Below the pieces are notes generated by a model. The model had not been told where the DNA came from and ran no database searches. It saw only the letters and a program-made list of their open reading frames with translations. From positions 1 through 64,000 of the forward strand of contig NZ_FNFN01000014.1 in the NCBI RefSeq assembly GCF_900101045.1: DNA of 64,000 nt, given 5' to 3'. This DNA comes from Nocardioides sp. YR527. Its GTDB lineage: Bacteria > Actinomycetota > Actinomycetes > Propionibacteriales > Nocardioidaceae. Shown here piece by piece: positions 8,333-16,354 of the stretch; position 1 is the first letter of the stretch; each line of letters opens with the position of its first letter. The position numbers and the translations under genes were made by a program.

Positions 8333-9862
8333 TCAGCGCGGCTCGCCCTCCTGAGGATCCGGAACGAGCCGCCTCTTGACCATCTTCCCGGTCGGGGTGC
8401 GCGGCAACGAGTCGCGGAAGTGGATCTCGCGGGGCACCTTGTAGTGGGCGATGCGGTCGCGGGCGTGCCCGGTCAGCTCCGCGGCCAGCTCCGGCGACGG
8501 ATCGACCCCGGGCGCCGCCTGAACGAAGGCGGCGACCCGCTCCCCCATCTCCTCATCGGGGACGCCGATGACGGCGATGTCGGCGACGGCCGGATGGAGG
8601 CTGAAGAGGTCCTCGATCTCCTGCGGATAGATGTTCACCCCGCCGCTGATGATGGTGAACGCGACCCGGTCGGTGAGATAGAGGAAGCCGTCCTCGTCGA
8701 GGTAGCCGACGTCGCCGACCGTCGTCCACGACGGATGCTCCGGGTGCTTGGCGGCATCGGTCTTGGTGGCGTCGCCGAGGTAGGCGAAGCTGCGGTCGTT
8801 GCGCTCGAAGTAGATCGCGCCGACCTCGCCAGGACCGACCTCGTCTCCGCCCTCGCCGACGATGTGCGGGATGCCGATGATCGGCCGGCCGACGGAGCCG
8901 GGGTGCTCGAGCCAGGTCGCGGAGTCGATCGCGGTCGCGCCCATGCCCTCGGTGGAGGCGTAGTACTCCTCGATGATCGGCCCGAACCACTCGATCATCC
9001 GGCGCTTGACCTCGACCGGGCAGGGCGCCGCGGCGTGGACCACGCACTGCAGCGAGGAGATGTCGTATGAGGCACGTACGTCCTCGGGCAGCTTGAGCAT
9101 CCGCACGAACATCGTCGGCACCATCTGGGTGTGGGTGACGCCGTGGCGCGCGATCGCGGCGAGCGCCTGCTCGGCGTCGAAGCGCTCCATCATCACCAGG
9201 GTGCCGCCGTAGGCGTGCACCACACCGCCGAACCGCAGCGGCGCGGCATGGTAGACCGGCGCGGGCGAGAGGTAGACCGAGGAGTCGTCGAAGGCGTACG
9301 TCGTGCCGAAGACGAGCGGGTAGACGTATCCCGGCTCTCCGACCGCGATCTCCGGCAGCGGCGACCTGATCCCCTTCGGGCGGCCGGTGGTGCCCGAGGA
9401 GTAGAGCAGGTCGTCGCCATGGGACTCGGCGATCGGCTCGTCACCGGCGGCCGCCAGCGCCTCCTCGTAGGAGGCGTATCCGGCCACCTCGCCGCCGTAA
9501 GCCAGCCGGTCGGCCACCTCGACCTCCAGCGTCGCGGCGGCGGGTACGTCCGCCGAGACCACCAGCGCCTTCGCCCCGCAGTCGGTGACGATGTAGGCGA
9601 CCTCGTCGGCGGCGAGGTGGCTGTTGACGGCCGTGACGTAGAGCCCGGAGCGCAGGGCCGCCCAGTAGACCTCGTAGGCCTCGGGCCGGTTGTCGGTCAG
9701 CAGCGCGACGACGTCGCCATGCTCCAGCCCGCATGCCCGCAGGTGACGCGCCAGCCGGAGGCTGCGGTCCTCCAGCTCCTGGTAGGTGAGCACCCGCCCC
9801 GAGCCCGCCATCACGATGGCGGGCTTCTCGGGGGTGCGTGCGGCCCAGACCGCGGGGAACAC
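8333..9862 (-). CDS. AMP-dependent acyl-CoA synthetase (FadD-like, second gene)
   Basis: A 509-residue ANL-superfamily enzyme activating a carboxylic acid to its CoA thioester. The phosphate loop is YSSGTTGRPKG, and the A8 hinge region is followed by IISGGVNIYPQEIED. The catalytic lysine lies in PTGKMVKRR near the C-terminus. The start is a GTG at 9862 with GAGG seven bases upstream, only eight bases after the stop of the preceding synthetase gene, so the two form an operon. Two adjacent paralogous ligases suggest different chain lengths or aromatic/terpenoid acids; the substrate is not decidable from sequence. Confidence 0.9.
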   Translation of the reverse strand: MFPAVWAARTPEKPAIVMAGSGRVLTYQELEDRSLRLARHLRACGLEHGDVVALLTDNRPEAYEVYWAALRSGLYVTAVNSHLAADEVAYIVTDCGAKALVVSADVPAAATLEVEVADRLAYGGEVAGYASYEEALAAAGDEPIAESHGDDLLYSSGTTGRPKGIRSPLPEIAVGEPGYVYPLVFGTTYAFDDSSVYLSPAPVYHAAPLRFGGVVHAYGGTLVMMERFDAEQALAAIARHGVTHTQMVPTMFVRMLKLPEDVRASYDISSLQCVVHAAAPCPVEVKRRMIEWFGPIIEEYYASTEGMGATAIDSATWLEHPGSVGRPIIGIPHIVGEGGDEVGPGEVGAIYFERNDRSFAYLGDATKTDAAKHPEHPSWTTVGDVGYLDEDGFLYLTDRVAFTIISGGVNIYPQEIEDLFSLHPAVADIAVIGVPDEEMGERVAAFVQAAPGVDPSPELAAELTGHARDRIAHYKVPREIHFRDSLPRTPTGKMVKRRLVPDPQEGEPR

Positions 9863-9870
9863 GGCCGACC

Positions 9871-11421
9871 TCAGCCCTGGGTCCGCAGCTCGGTCTTGCG
9901 CACCTTGCCGCCCGCGTTGCGGGGCAGGACCTCGAGCACGACGAGGTCCTTGGGGAGCTTGAACCGGGCCAGTCGGGTGGTCAGGAACTCGTTGAGCCCT
10001 TCGAGATCGAGGCTCTCGCCCGGCTTGAGCGCGACGTGCGCCACCGGCACCTCGCCCCACTTCTCGTCGGGACGGCCGATGACCGCCGCCTCGAGAACCG
10101 CCGGGTGGGCGTGGATGGCGTTCTCGACCTCGGCGCTGTAGATGTTCTCGCCGCCGCTGATGATCATGTCCTTGGCCCGGTCCACGACCCAGACGAAGCC
10201 CTCCTCGTCCTGGCGGACCAGGTCGCCGGAGTGGAACCAGCCACCGACGTACGCCTTCTCGGTGGCCCCGATGTTGTTCCAGTAGCCCTGGGTGACCGAA
10301 GGGCCGCGGTAGACGATCTCGCCGACCTCCCCGACGGGCACGTCGTTCATCTCGCCGTCGACGATCCGGTACTGGATGGTGGGGATCGGGCGTCCGACCG
10401 AGCCGAGCTTGCGCAGCGACTCCTCCCCGCGCAGCACGCAGGTGATCGGCGAGGTCTCGGTCTGCCCGAAGACAGCGACGTTCAGGGCGGAGGGGAAGGT
10501 GTCGGCCATCGCCTTGAGCAGGGTCTCCGAGGCCGGGGCTGCGCCCCAGGAGATGATGCGCAGCTTCAGGTCGCGCTCCTTGATGCCCGGCAGCGCACAG
10601 ATGGCCTGCCACTGCTGGGGCACGTTGAAGACGACGGTCGCGCCCTCGCGCTCCCAGGCGTCGACGACCTCGCCCGCGTCGAAGGCGCCGAGCGGATGGA
10701 TCACGCTCGGGATGCCGAGCAGGAAGTTGGCAGCGAGCGAGCCGAGGCCGGCGATGTGGAAGAACGGCGCGGTCATGAACGCGATGTCGGACTCGTCACC
10801 GAGGTCGTTGCACCGGATGCAGGTCAGCGCCTGCATCTGCATGTTGTGATGCGTCAACATCGCGCCCTTGGGCTTCCCGGTGGTGCCCGAGGTGTACATG
10901 ATCAGCGCGACCGAGTCCTCGGAGATGTCGCCGAGCTCGATCGGCTCGCTCACCTCGACCAGGCTCTCGTACGTCTCCATCCCCTCGGCCTCGCCGATGA
11001 CGATCCGGGTCGCGAGCACGGGGGCGAGACCGGCGGTGGCCGCGGCGAGCGGGGCGAGGAGCTGCTCGGTCACGATCACGGTCGCGCCGCTGTCCTCGAC
11101 CAGCCCGGCGATCTCCGGCGGGGCCAGGCGGGCGTTGACCGGCACCGCGATCGCTCCCAGGCTGTTGATCCCGAAGACCGCCTCGACGAACTCGGGCCGG
11201 TTGAGGGTCAGCAGGATCACCCGGTCGCCCTCCCCGACGCCGCGCTCGCGCAATGCGCCGGCGAAGCGCAGCGAGCGCTCGTGGAGCTGCTTCCAGGTGG
11301 TGTTCACCCCGAGAAAGCGCAGCGCCGTCGCATCGGGTCGCATCACCGCGTGCCCGGCGGTCTGGCTCATCCAGTGGCTGCGGAACGTCCAGGCCGGGGC
11401 CTGCGTCACTCGGTCGCTCAT
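9871..11421 (-). CDS. long-chain acyl-CoA synthetase (FadD-like)
   Basis: A 516-residue ANL-superfamily acid-CoA ligase. The ATP loop YTSGTTGKPKGAML, the FGQTE motif, the IISGGENIYSAEVEN region and the C-terminal lysine in NAGGKVRKTEL are all present. The ATG at 11421 is preceded by GAGAGGGAG. Its promoter overlaps a 13-base motif identical to one in front of the adjacent tetR gene, so TetR control of fatty-acid activation is likely. It is the first gene of a two-ligase operon and probably acts at the cytoplasmic membrane at the entry of beta-oxidation. Confidence 0.92.
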   Translation of the reverse strand: MSDRVTQAPAWTFRSHWMSQTAGHAVMRPDATALRFLGVNTTWKQLHERSLRFAGALRERGVGEGDRVILLTLNRPEFVEAVFGINSLGAIAVPVNARLAPPEIAGLVEDSGATVIVTEQLLAPLAAATAGLAPVLATRIVIGEAEGMETYESLVEVSEPIELGDISEDSVALIMYTSGTTGKPKGAMLTHHNMQMQALTCIRCNDLGDESDIAFMTAPFFHIAGLGSLAANFLLGIPSVIHPLGAFDAGEVVDAWEREGATVVFNVPQQWQAICALPGIKERDLKLRIISWGAAPASETLLKAMADTFPSALNVAVFGQTETSPITCVLRGEESLRKLGSVGRPIPTIQYRIVDGEMNDVPVGEVGEIVYRGPSVTQGYWNNIGATEKAYVGGWFHSGDLVRQDEEGFVWVVDRAKDMIISGGENIYSAEVENAIHAHPAVLEAAVIGRPDEKWGEVPVAHVALKPGESLDLEGLNEFLTTRLARFKLPKDLVVLEVLPRNAGGKVRKTELRTQG

Positions 11422-11474
11422 CGATCTCCCTCTCCCAGTCGGAACCGTGATGTGGGTTCCGTCACAGCATTTTT

Positions 11475-11487
11475 TAATACAGATTCA
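11475..11487. promoter_or_regulatory. putative TetR operator at acyl-CoA synthetase promoter
   Basis: The 13 bases TGAATCTGTATTA (minus strand) are identical to 12458-12470 in front of tetR and similar to a site at the fadE promoter. The site overlaps the -10 element, which fits repression. The link to this TetR is inferred from proximity and from the shared motif. Confidence 0.6.
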
Positions 11488-11512
11488 TATTCGCACGCAA
11501 GGGTCATCTCAA
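11484..11512 (-). promoter_or_regulatory. predicted promoter of the acyl-CoA synthetase operon
   Basis: On the minus strand a -35 TTGAGA (11512-11507) and a -10 TATGAA (11489-11484) are separated by 17 bases. Both resemble the vegetative sigma consensus. The -10 overlaps the shared TetR motif. Confidence 0.5.
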
Positions 11513-11525
11513 CAAGGAGCCCGTG

Positions 11526-11685
11526 GCGAGTCGGCTCGTCCTCACCGCACAAGCAGCCGAGTCGGCTCGTTCGAACGAGCCGACTCGACGCGAATCTCGG
11601 TCAGAACGAGCCGACTCGACGCGAATCTCGGTCAGAACGAGCCGACTCGACGCGAATCTCGGTCAGAACGAGCCGGCTCGGCGGG
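11526..11685. repeat. palindromic and 31-bp tandem repeat array (GAGTCGGCTCGT family)
   Basis: A perfect 30-bp palindrome at 11558-11587 (CGAGTCGGCTCGTTC and its complement) leads into a 31-bp tandem repeat with starts at 11573, 11604 and 11635 and a partial fourth copy from 11666. A further half-copy lies at 11527-11540. The unit joins AACGAGCCGACTCG to CGAATCTCGGTCAG. The same core recurs at 13087-13187 and 45410-45573. The array lies downstream of the tetR fragment and upstream of the acyl-CoA synthetase promoter. It has no unique spacers and is not a CRISPR. Confidence 0.9.
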
Positions 11686-11709
11686 GTCAGGCGGGGGCGG
11701 ACTCCTCGG

Positions 11710-11943
11710 TCAGCGCCGGGTGACGGTGGTCGCGAAGGCGGAGTAGCCGTGCAGGGCGGTCCGTACGGCCGGGTGCTCGCGGACCGCGTGCAGCCCGGCG
11801 AGCTCGCAGATCTGGTCGACCATGCGCTCGATGTAGTCCTCCAGGATCGCCGAGATCTCCTCGTCGCGGGACTCGCCGAGGAACCCGGAGACCGCCAGCC
11901 AGGCGTCCTTGCGGGCGACGACCATGTCGACCCACTCGGCCAC
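11710..11943 (-). pseudogene. C-terminal fragment of a TetR-family regulator
   Basis: About 77 codons read as the ligand-binding C-terminus of a TetR regulator (segments such as EWVDMVVARKDAWLAV and DYIERMVDQICELAGLHAV). The helix-turn-helix N-terminus is missing: the frame continues a few codons past 11943 into unrelated sequence, and a divergent gene begins at 11967. It is probably a deletion remnant. A GTG at 11943 could allow translation of the fragment, but a DNA-binding domain is absent, so it should not act as a repressor. Confidence 0.65.
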
Positions 11944-11966
11944 ACTGCGACCGACCCGGGAGCCAC

Positions 11967-12454
11967 GTGCCCACCCACACCTTCCGGGTCAACGGCGAGC
12001 AGATCAGTGTCGAGGCTGAGGACCGCGTACGCCTGCTCTGGGTGCTCCGCGACCTGCTCGGCGTCACCGGCCCGAAGTACGGCTGCGGGATCAACGTCTG
12101 CAAGGCCTGCACCTCCCACCTCAACGGTCGTGCGTTCAACCCGTGCGCGGTCCCGGTGGCCGACCTGGGGCCGGACGACGAGTCACCACGATCGAAGGGC
12201 TCCCCGCCACCGTCGGCGAGGGTCCCGAGGGGCTGCACCCGATGCAGCAGGCGTGGCTCGAGCACGACGTCGCCCAGTGCGGCTACTGCCAGCCCGGCCA
12301 GATCATGGCCGCCGCCGACCTGGTGCGGCGCGTCTCGGCCGAAGGTCGCACCCTCACCGACGCCGACCTGGACACGATCCGCAACATCTGCCGCTGCGGC
12401 ACCTACCCGCGGATCCGCCAGGCGATCGCCGACGGCGCCGCCCGGATGCCATAA
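11967..12454 (+). pseudogene. frameshifted 2Fe-2S subunit of a xanthine-oxidase-family dehydrogenase (iorA-like)
   Basis: This is a second copy of the small subunit encoded intact at 62485-62961. The N-terminal plant-type 2Fe-2S domain (YGCGINVCKAC, NPC) is read from a GTG at 11967. After the codon for the glutamate at about 12180-12182 a single base is missing relative to the intact gene, and the rest (CGYCQPGQIM, CRCGTY) is read in another frame up to the TAA at 12454. All eight cysteines are still encoded. The large Mo-binding subunit that should lie upstream is absent. It is a pseudogene unless the deletion is a sequencing error. Confidence 0.8.
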
Positions 12455-12457
12455 AAC

Positions 12458-12470
12458 TGAATCTGTATTA
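12458..12470. promoter_or_regulatory. putative autoregulatory TetR operator
   Basis: TGAATCTGTATTA ends 11 bases before the tetR GTG and is identical to the site at the acyl-CoA synthetase promoter. It is followed by GAATTT, giving an imperfect inverted repeat. Its position suggests autorepression. Confidence 0.6.
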
Positions 12471-12481
12471 GAATTTCGCCC

Positions 12482-13072
12482 GTGGCATCGAAGTCCGAGA
12501 AGACCCGCAAACGCATCCTGGACGCGGCGGCGACCGTGCTCTCACAGAGAGGATACGCCGGTATGCGCCTGGGCGAGGTCGCGGAGGTGGCCGGGGTCCA
12601 GGCGCCGGCGATCTACTACTACTTCGCCTCCCGCGACGAGCTGGTCGAGGAGGTCATGTGGTCGGGCGCGCACGACGTACGCGTCCACGTCGAGGAGGCC
12701 GTCGCGGCGCTCCCCGACGGCAGTGCTCCTCTCGACCGGATCATGACCGCGGTCGACGCCCACCTCCGCTACGAGCTGGAGATCTCCGACTACGCGACCG
12801 CCTCGATCCGCAACGCCCGGCACGTGCCCGAGGCGCTGCGGGACCGGCCGGCGGCCGAGGAGTCGCTCTACAGCCACATCTGGCGCGACCTCTTCGACGA
12901 GGCGAAGAAGGAGGGCGCGATCCGGGACGACCTCGACATCACGACCTTCCGGATGCTCCTGCTCGGTGCGATGAACTGGGTCGTGGAGTGGTGGCGGCCC
13001 GAGACCCGCAGCCTCGAGGAGGTCATCGCCGTCGCCCAGGACATGGTGCGACGGACGGTCACCGGCCCCTGA
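12482..13072 (+). CDS. TetR-family regulator of lipid catabolism (predicted)
   Basis: A 196-residue regulator. The N-terminal helix-turn-helix is canonical (KTRKRILDAAATVLSQRGY, then LGEVAEVAGVQAPAIYYYF), and an all-helical ligand-binding domain follows. The GTG start at 12482 lies just after the iorA-like pseudogene and the TGAATCTGTATTA motif. That motif recurs at the acyl-CoA synthetase promoter, and a variant lies at the fadE promoter. The sequence and context resemble acyl-CoA-responsive repressors of beta-oxidation, so I infer that it senses an acyl-CoA or related thioester. The effector is unproven. Confidence 0.85.
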   Translation: MASKSEKTRKRILDAAATVLSQRGYAGMRLGEVAEVAGVQAPAIYYYFASRDELVEEVMWSGAHDVRVHVEEAVAALPDGSAPLDRIMTAVDAHLRYELEISDYATASIRNARHVPEALRDRPAAEESLYSHIWRDLFDEAKKEGAIRDDLDITTFRMLLLGAMNWVVEWWRPETRSLEEVIAVAQDMVRRTVTGP

Positions 13073-13086
13073 CCGGTGACCTGACC

Positions 13087-13187
13087 GGCCGAGTCGGCTG
13101 GTTCGTACGCCTCGAGACGCCGAGTCGGCTCGTCATGACGAGCCGACTCGGCGTCGGTCTTGGTGAGGATGAGCCGACTCGGCGGTG
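13087..13187. repeat. 40-bp perfect palindrome with outer inverted arms (GAGTCGGCTCGT family)
   Basis: Positions 13116-13155 form a perfect 40-bp palindrome centred between 13135 and 13136, with half-site GACGCCGAGTCGGCTCGTCA. Outside it, GGCCGAGTCGGCT at 13088-13100 and AGCCGACTCGGC near 13171-13182 form a second inverted pair. The array fills the gap between the convergent tetR and nitronate monooxygenase genes. It could fold into a cruciform or an RNA hairpin on either strand, so a bidirectional terminator role is likely, though there is no U-run. Confidence 0.9.
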
Positions 13188-14183
13188 TCAGCGCTGGAAG
13201 CGGGCCGCCGCCCGGGTCAGCACCTCCTGAGCCTCGGCCACGATCCGGGTGACGATCTGGCCCGCTGGCGGGATGTCGCGGATGAGGCCCTGGCACAGGC
13301 CCGTGGACCAGATCCCGGCGTCCAGGTCGCCCTCCTCGAAGACCAGGCGCCCGCGAGCACCGGCGACGAGGGACTGCACGTCGGGGAACGTCCCGCCCTC
13401 CTCGAGGATGCGTACGACCTCGTCGCTGACCGCGTTCTTCGCGACCCGCGCGGTGTTGCGCAACGGCCGGAAGATCAGGTTGGTGTCGAGCTCGCTGTTG
13501 GCGACGATCTGGTCCTTGACCGACTCCGCGACCGGCGACTCCTGCGAGCACAGGAACCGGGTGCCCATGTTGACGCCGTCGGCGCCGAGCACCAGAGCCG
13601 CAGCCAGGCCGCGGCCGTCGGCGAAGCCGCCCGATGCGATGAACGGGATGGTCAGCGCGTCGGCGGCCGCCGGCACCAGCACCAGACCGGGGACATCGTC
13701 CTCGCCCGGGTGACCGGCGCACTCGAAGCCGTCGATCGAGACCGCCGCGACACCGACCTTCTGCGCCTTCACCGCGTGCCGGACGCTGGTGCACTTGTGG
13801 ATCACGGTCACCCCGTGCTCGGCGAAGAACTCCATGTGCGGCTCGGGGCTGGATCCCGCGGTCTCGACGATCGTGACGCCGGAGTCGACGATCGCGCGCC
13901 GGTACTCGTCGTAGGGCGGCGGGTTGATCGAGGGCAGGATGGTCAGGTTGACCCCGAACGGCTTCTCGGTGAGCTTCCGGGTCCGCTCGATCTCCAGCGC
14001 CAGGTCGGCCGGCGTGGGCTGGGTCAGCGCGGTGATGATGCCCAGTCCGCCGGCCTCGGAGACGGCCGCCGCCAGCTCCGCGCGGCCGACCCACATCATC
14101 CCGCCCTGCACCACCGGGTGGTCGATGCCGACCAGCTCGGTGAACCGGGTGCCGAGCCGGACCCCGGGCAGGAGCTCACTCAT
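13188..14183 (-). CDS. nitronate monooxygenase / 2-nitropropane dioxygenase-like FMN protein
   Basis: A 331-residue FMN-dependent TIM-barrel protein (NMO family). Typical segments are HPVVQGGMMWVG near the N-terminus, IITALTQ, the catalytic-histidine region GFECAGHPGEDD, FIASGGFADGRGLAAAL and GADGVNMGTRF for phosphate binding. The ATG at 14183 overlaps the end of fadB by eight bases. As the last gene of the fadE-fadA-fadB operon it may act as a reductase on an acyl-CoA or enoate intermediate rather than on nitronates. The family also contains FabK-like enoyl reductases, so the substrate stays open. Confidence 0.85.
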   Translation of the reverse strand: MSELLPGVRLGTRFTELVGIDHPVVQGGMMWVGRAELAAAVSEAGGLGIITALTQPTPADLALEIERTRKLTEKPFGVNLTILPSINPPPYDEYRRAIVDSGVTIVETAGSSPEPHMEFFAEHGVTVIHKCTSVRHAVKAQKVGVAAVSIDGFECAGHPGEDDVPGLVLVPAAADALTIPFIASGGFADGRGLAAALVLGADGVNMGTRFLCSQESPVAESVKDQIVANSELDTNLIFRPLRNTARVAKNAVSDEVVRILEEGGTFPDVQSLVAGARGRLVFEEGDLDAGIWSTGLCQGLIRDIPPAGQIVTRIVAEAQEVLTRAAARFQR

Positions 14184-16335
14184 AGAGCTCCCCCTTCTCG
14201 GCTCGCTCGACCAGCGAGGCGGGCGGCAGGAACCGCTCGCCGTACGCCTCGGCCAGCTCGTGACAGCGGGCGACGAAGCCGGGCAGGCCGCCGTCGTACT
14301 GGTTGGCGTACTGCAGCACGCCGCCGGTCCAGGCCGGGAAGCCGATGCCGAGGATCGAGCCGACGTTGGCATCGGCGACGCTGGTGAGCACGCCCGCGTC
14401 GAGGCAGGCGATGGTGTCGAGCGTCTCGGCGAAGAGCATCCGCTCCTGCAGGTCCCTCAGCGGCAGCTGGGTCCGGCCGGAGCCGTAGTGCTCGCGTACG
14501 CCCGGCCAGATGCCGGCGCGCTTGCCCTCGGCGTAGTCGTACCAGCCGGCGCCGTCCTTGCGGCCGGTGCGGCCCTGCTCGACCATCCAGTCCGAGACCG
14601 CCTCGGCGGGGTGCTCGATCCAGACACCGCCCTCGGCCTCGGTGGCGGCTCGGGTCTCGAGCCGGATCTTGCGCGGCAGGGTCAAGGTGAGCTCGTCGAG
14701 AAGCTGCAGCGCCCCGGCCGGGTAGCCGGCCTGGAGCGCGGCCTGCTCGACACTGACCGGCTCGACGCCCTCGCCGACGGCCGCGACGGCCTCGTCGATG
14801 AACCGGCCGATCACCCGGGAGGTGAAGAAGCCGCGGGAGTCGTTGACCACGATCGGGGTCTTGCGGATCTGCAGGACGAAGTCGAAGACCTTGGCCAGGG
14901 TCGCGTCCGAGGTCTGCTCGCCGCGGACGATCTCGACCAGCGGCATCTTGTCGACGGGGCTGAAGAAGTGGATGCCGATGAAGTCCTCGGAGCGCTTGAC
15001 GCCCTCCGCGATCACGGTGATCGGCAGCGTCGAGGTGTTGGAGCCCAGAACCGCGTCGGGCTCGACGATCTCCTGGATCTCCTGGAAGACCCCCTGCTTG
15101 ACCTCGACGGACTCGAAGACCGCCTCGACGACGAAGTCGACACCCTCGAAGTCGGCAGGGTCGCCGGTGGCGATGATCCGGGCGAGCAGGGCCTCCGACT
15201 TCTCCTGGGTCGTACGTCCCTTGGCGAGCGCCTTGGCCTCCAGGGCGCGGGCGTAGTCCTTGCCCTTCTCGGCCGCCTCGGCGCTGACGTCCTTGAGCAC
15301 CACGTCGATGCCCACCTTGGCGCAGACGTAGGCGATCGCGGCGCCCATCATCCCGGCGCCGATTACCCCGACCTTGCGAGCCTGGAAACGCTCGTAGCCC
15401 TCGGGGCGGCTGGCGCCGTCGGTGATGTGCTGCTGGTCGAAGAAGAAGGCCTTGATCATGTTCTTGGCGACCTGGCCGTTGGTCAGGCTGACCAGGTAGC
15501 GGGTCTCGATCTTCGAGGAGGTGTCGAAGTCGACGTACGCCCCCTCGACCGCGGCCGCGAGAGCGGCCCGGGGCGCGGGCATCGGGGCACCCTTGAGCTG
15601 CTTGCGCAGCAGCGCGGGCAGGGCTGGCAGCATGCCGGAGACGCCGGGACTGCGTACGTCTCCCCCGGGCAGCCGGAAGCCCTTCTGATCCCACGGCTTG
15701 ACCGGTGCCGGGTTCTCGGCGATCCACTGCCGTGCCCGGGTCTCCAGCTCGGTCGCGTCGGCGACGAGCTCGTCGACGATGCCGACCTCGAGAGCCTGGC
15801 GGGCGGTGAACCTGGTCGCCGGCAGGATCACCTCCTGCAGCGCCTTGGCCAGGCCGAACATCCGGACCATGCGGGAGATGCCGCCGCCGCCGGGCAGCAG
15901 CCCGAGGCTCACCTCCGGCACGCCGAACCGGCTGGAGCGGTCCTCGACCGCGATGCGGTGGTGGGCGCACAGGGCGACCTCGAGCCCGCCGCCCAGCGCG
16001 GTGCCGCCCAGCAGAGCGACGACCGGACGGCCGTTGGTCTCCAGGCGCCGCATCCAGCCCTTCATCCGGTCGATGTAGGCGGTCTCCTCGGCGGCGCGCG
16101 AGGCGTCGCCGGCGCGGAGCCGGTTGAGGTCGCCGCCGGCGAAGAAGGACTTCTTGGCGCTGGTCAGCAGCACGCCGGTGACGTCGTCATGCTCGGCCTC
16201 CAGGCGGGTGACGACCTCCTCGAGGCCGATCATGAACGCGTCGTTCATGGTGTTGACCGCCGACTCGGGGTCGTCGAGGGTCAGGGTGACGATGCCGTCG
16301 GTGCCGCGCTCGTAGCGGATCCCGGACTTGCTCAT
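14176..16335 (-). CDS. fadB: 3-hydroxyacyl-CoA dehydrogenase / enoyl-CoA hydratase multifunctional protein
   Basis: A 719-residue beta-oxidation enzyme. The N-terminal crotonase domain (about 1-280) has FFAGGDLNRL and the oxyanion-hole segment ALGGGLEVAL. The NAD-binding Rossmann domain follows (VIGAGMMGAAIAYVCAKVG), and a C-terminal 3-hydroxyacyl-CoA dehydrogenase domain carries the catalytic histidine in GIHFFSPVDKMPLVE. It should hydrate enoyl-CoA and oxidise the product to 3-ketoacyl-CoA, the substrate of the thiolase encoded 19 bases upstream. Starts at the ATG at 16335. Length fits actinobacterial FadB. Confidence 0.95.
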   Translation of the reverse strand: MSKSGIRYERGTDGIVTLTLDDPESAVNTMNDAFMIGLEEVVTRLEAEHDDVTGVLLTSAKKSFFAGGDLNRLRAGDASRAAEETAYIDRMKGWMRRLETNGRPVVALLGGTALGGGLEVALCAHHRIAVEDRSSRFGVPEVSLGLLPGGGGISRMVRMFGLAKALQEVILPATRFTARQALEVGIVDELVADATELETRARQWIAENPAPVKPWDQKGFRLPGGDVRSPGVSGMLPALPALLRKQLKGAPMPAPRAALAAAVEGAYVDFDTSSKIETRYLVSLTNGQVAKNMIKAFFFDQQHITDGASRPEGYERFQARKVGVIGAGMMGAAIAYVCAKVGIDVVLKDVSAEAAEKGKDYARALEAKALAKGRTTQEKSEALLARIIATGDPADFEGVDFVVEAVFESVEVKQGVFQEIQEIVEPDAVLGSNTSTLPITVIAEGVKRSEDFIGIHFFSPVDKMPLVEIVRGEQTSDATLAKVFDFVLQIRKTPIVVNDSRGFFTSRVIGRFIDEAVAAVGEGVEPVSVEQAALQAGYPAGALQLLDELTLTLPRKIRLETRAATEAEGGVWIEHPAEAVSDWMVEQGRTGRKDGAGWYDYAEGKRAGIWPGVREHYGSGRTQLPLRDLQERMLFAETLDTIACLDAGVLTSVADANVGSILGIGFPAWTGGVLQYANQYDGGLPGFVARCHELAEAYGERFLPPASLVERAEKGELYE

Positions 16336-16354
16336 GGGGTGTGTCTCCTTCTCG

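Noticed and set aside
11573..11682. Tandem repeat considered as a CRISPR array
   Set aside because: The 31-bp units are contiguous with no unique spacers, and no cas genes are nearby.
9838..12471. Very long plus-strand open frame (over 800 codons) across the acyl-CoA synthetase
   Set aside because: It is antisense to well-supported minus-strand synthetase genes and reads as low-complexity Arg/Gly/Asp/Val sequence, a GC-skew shadow.
11967..12746. Single 259-codon protein read straight through the 2Fe-2S gene
   Set aside because: After about 12182 the frame leaves the 2Fe-2S family; the second half of the domain continues in another frame, showing a frameshift.
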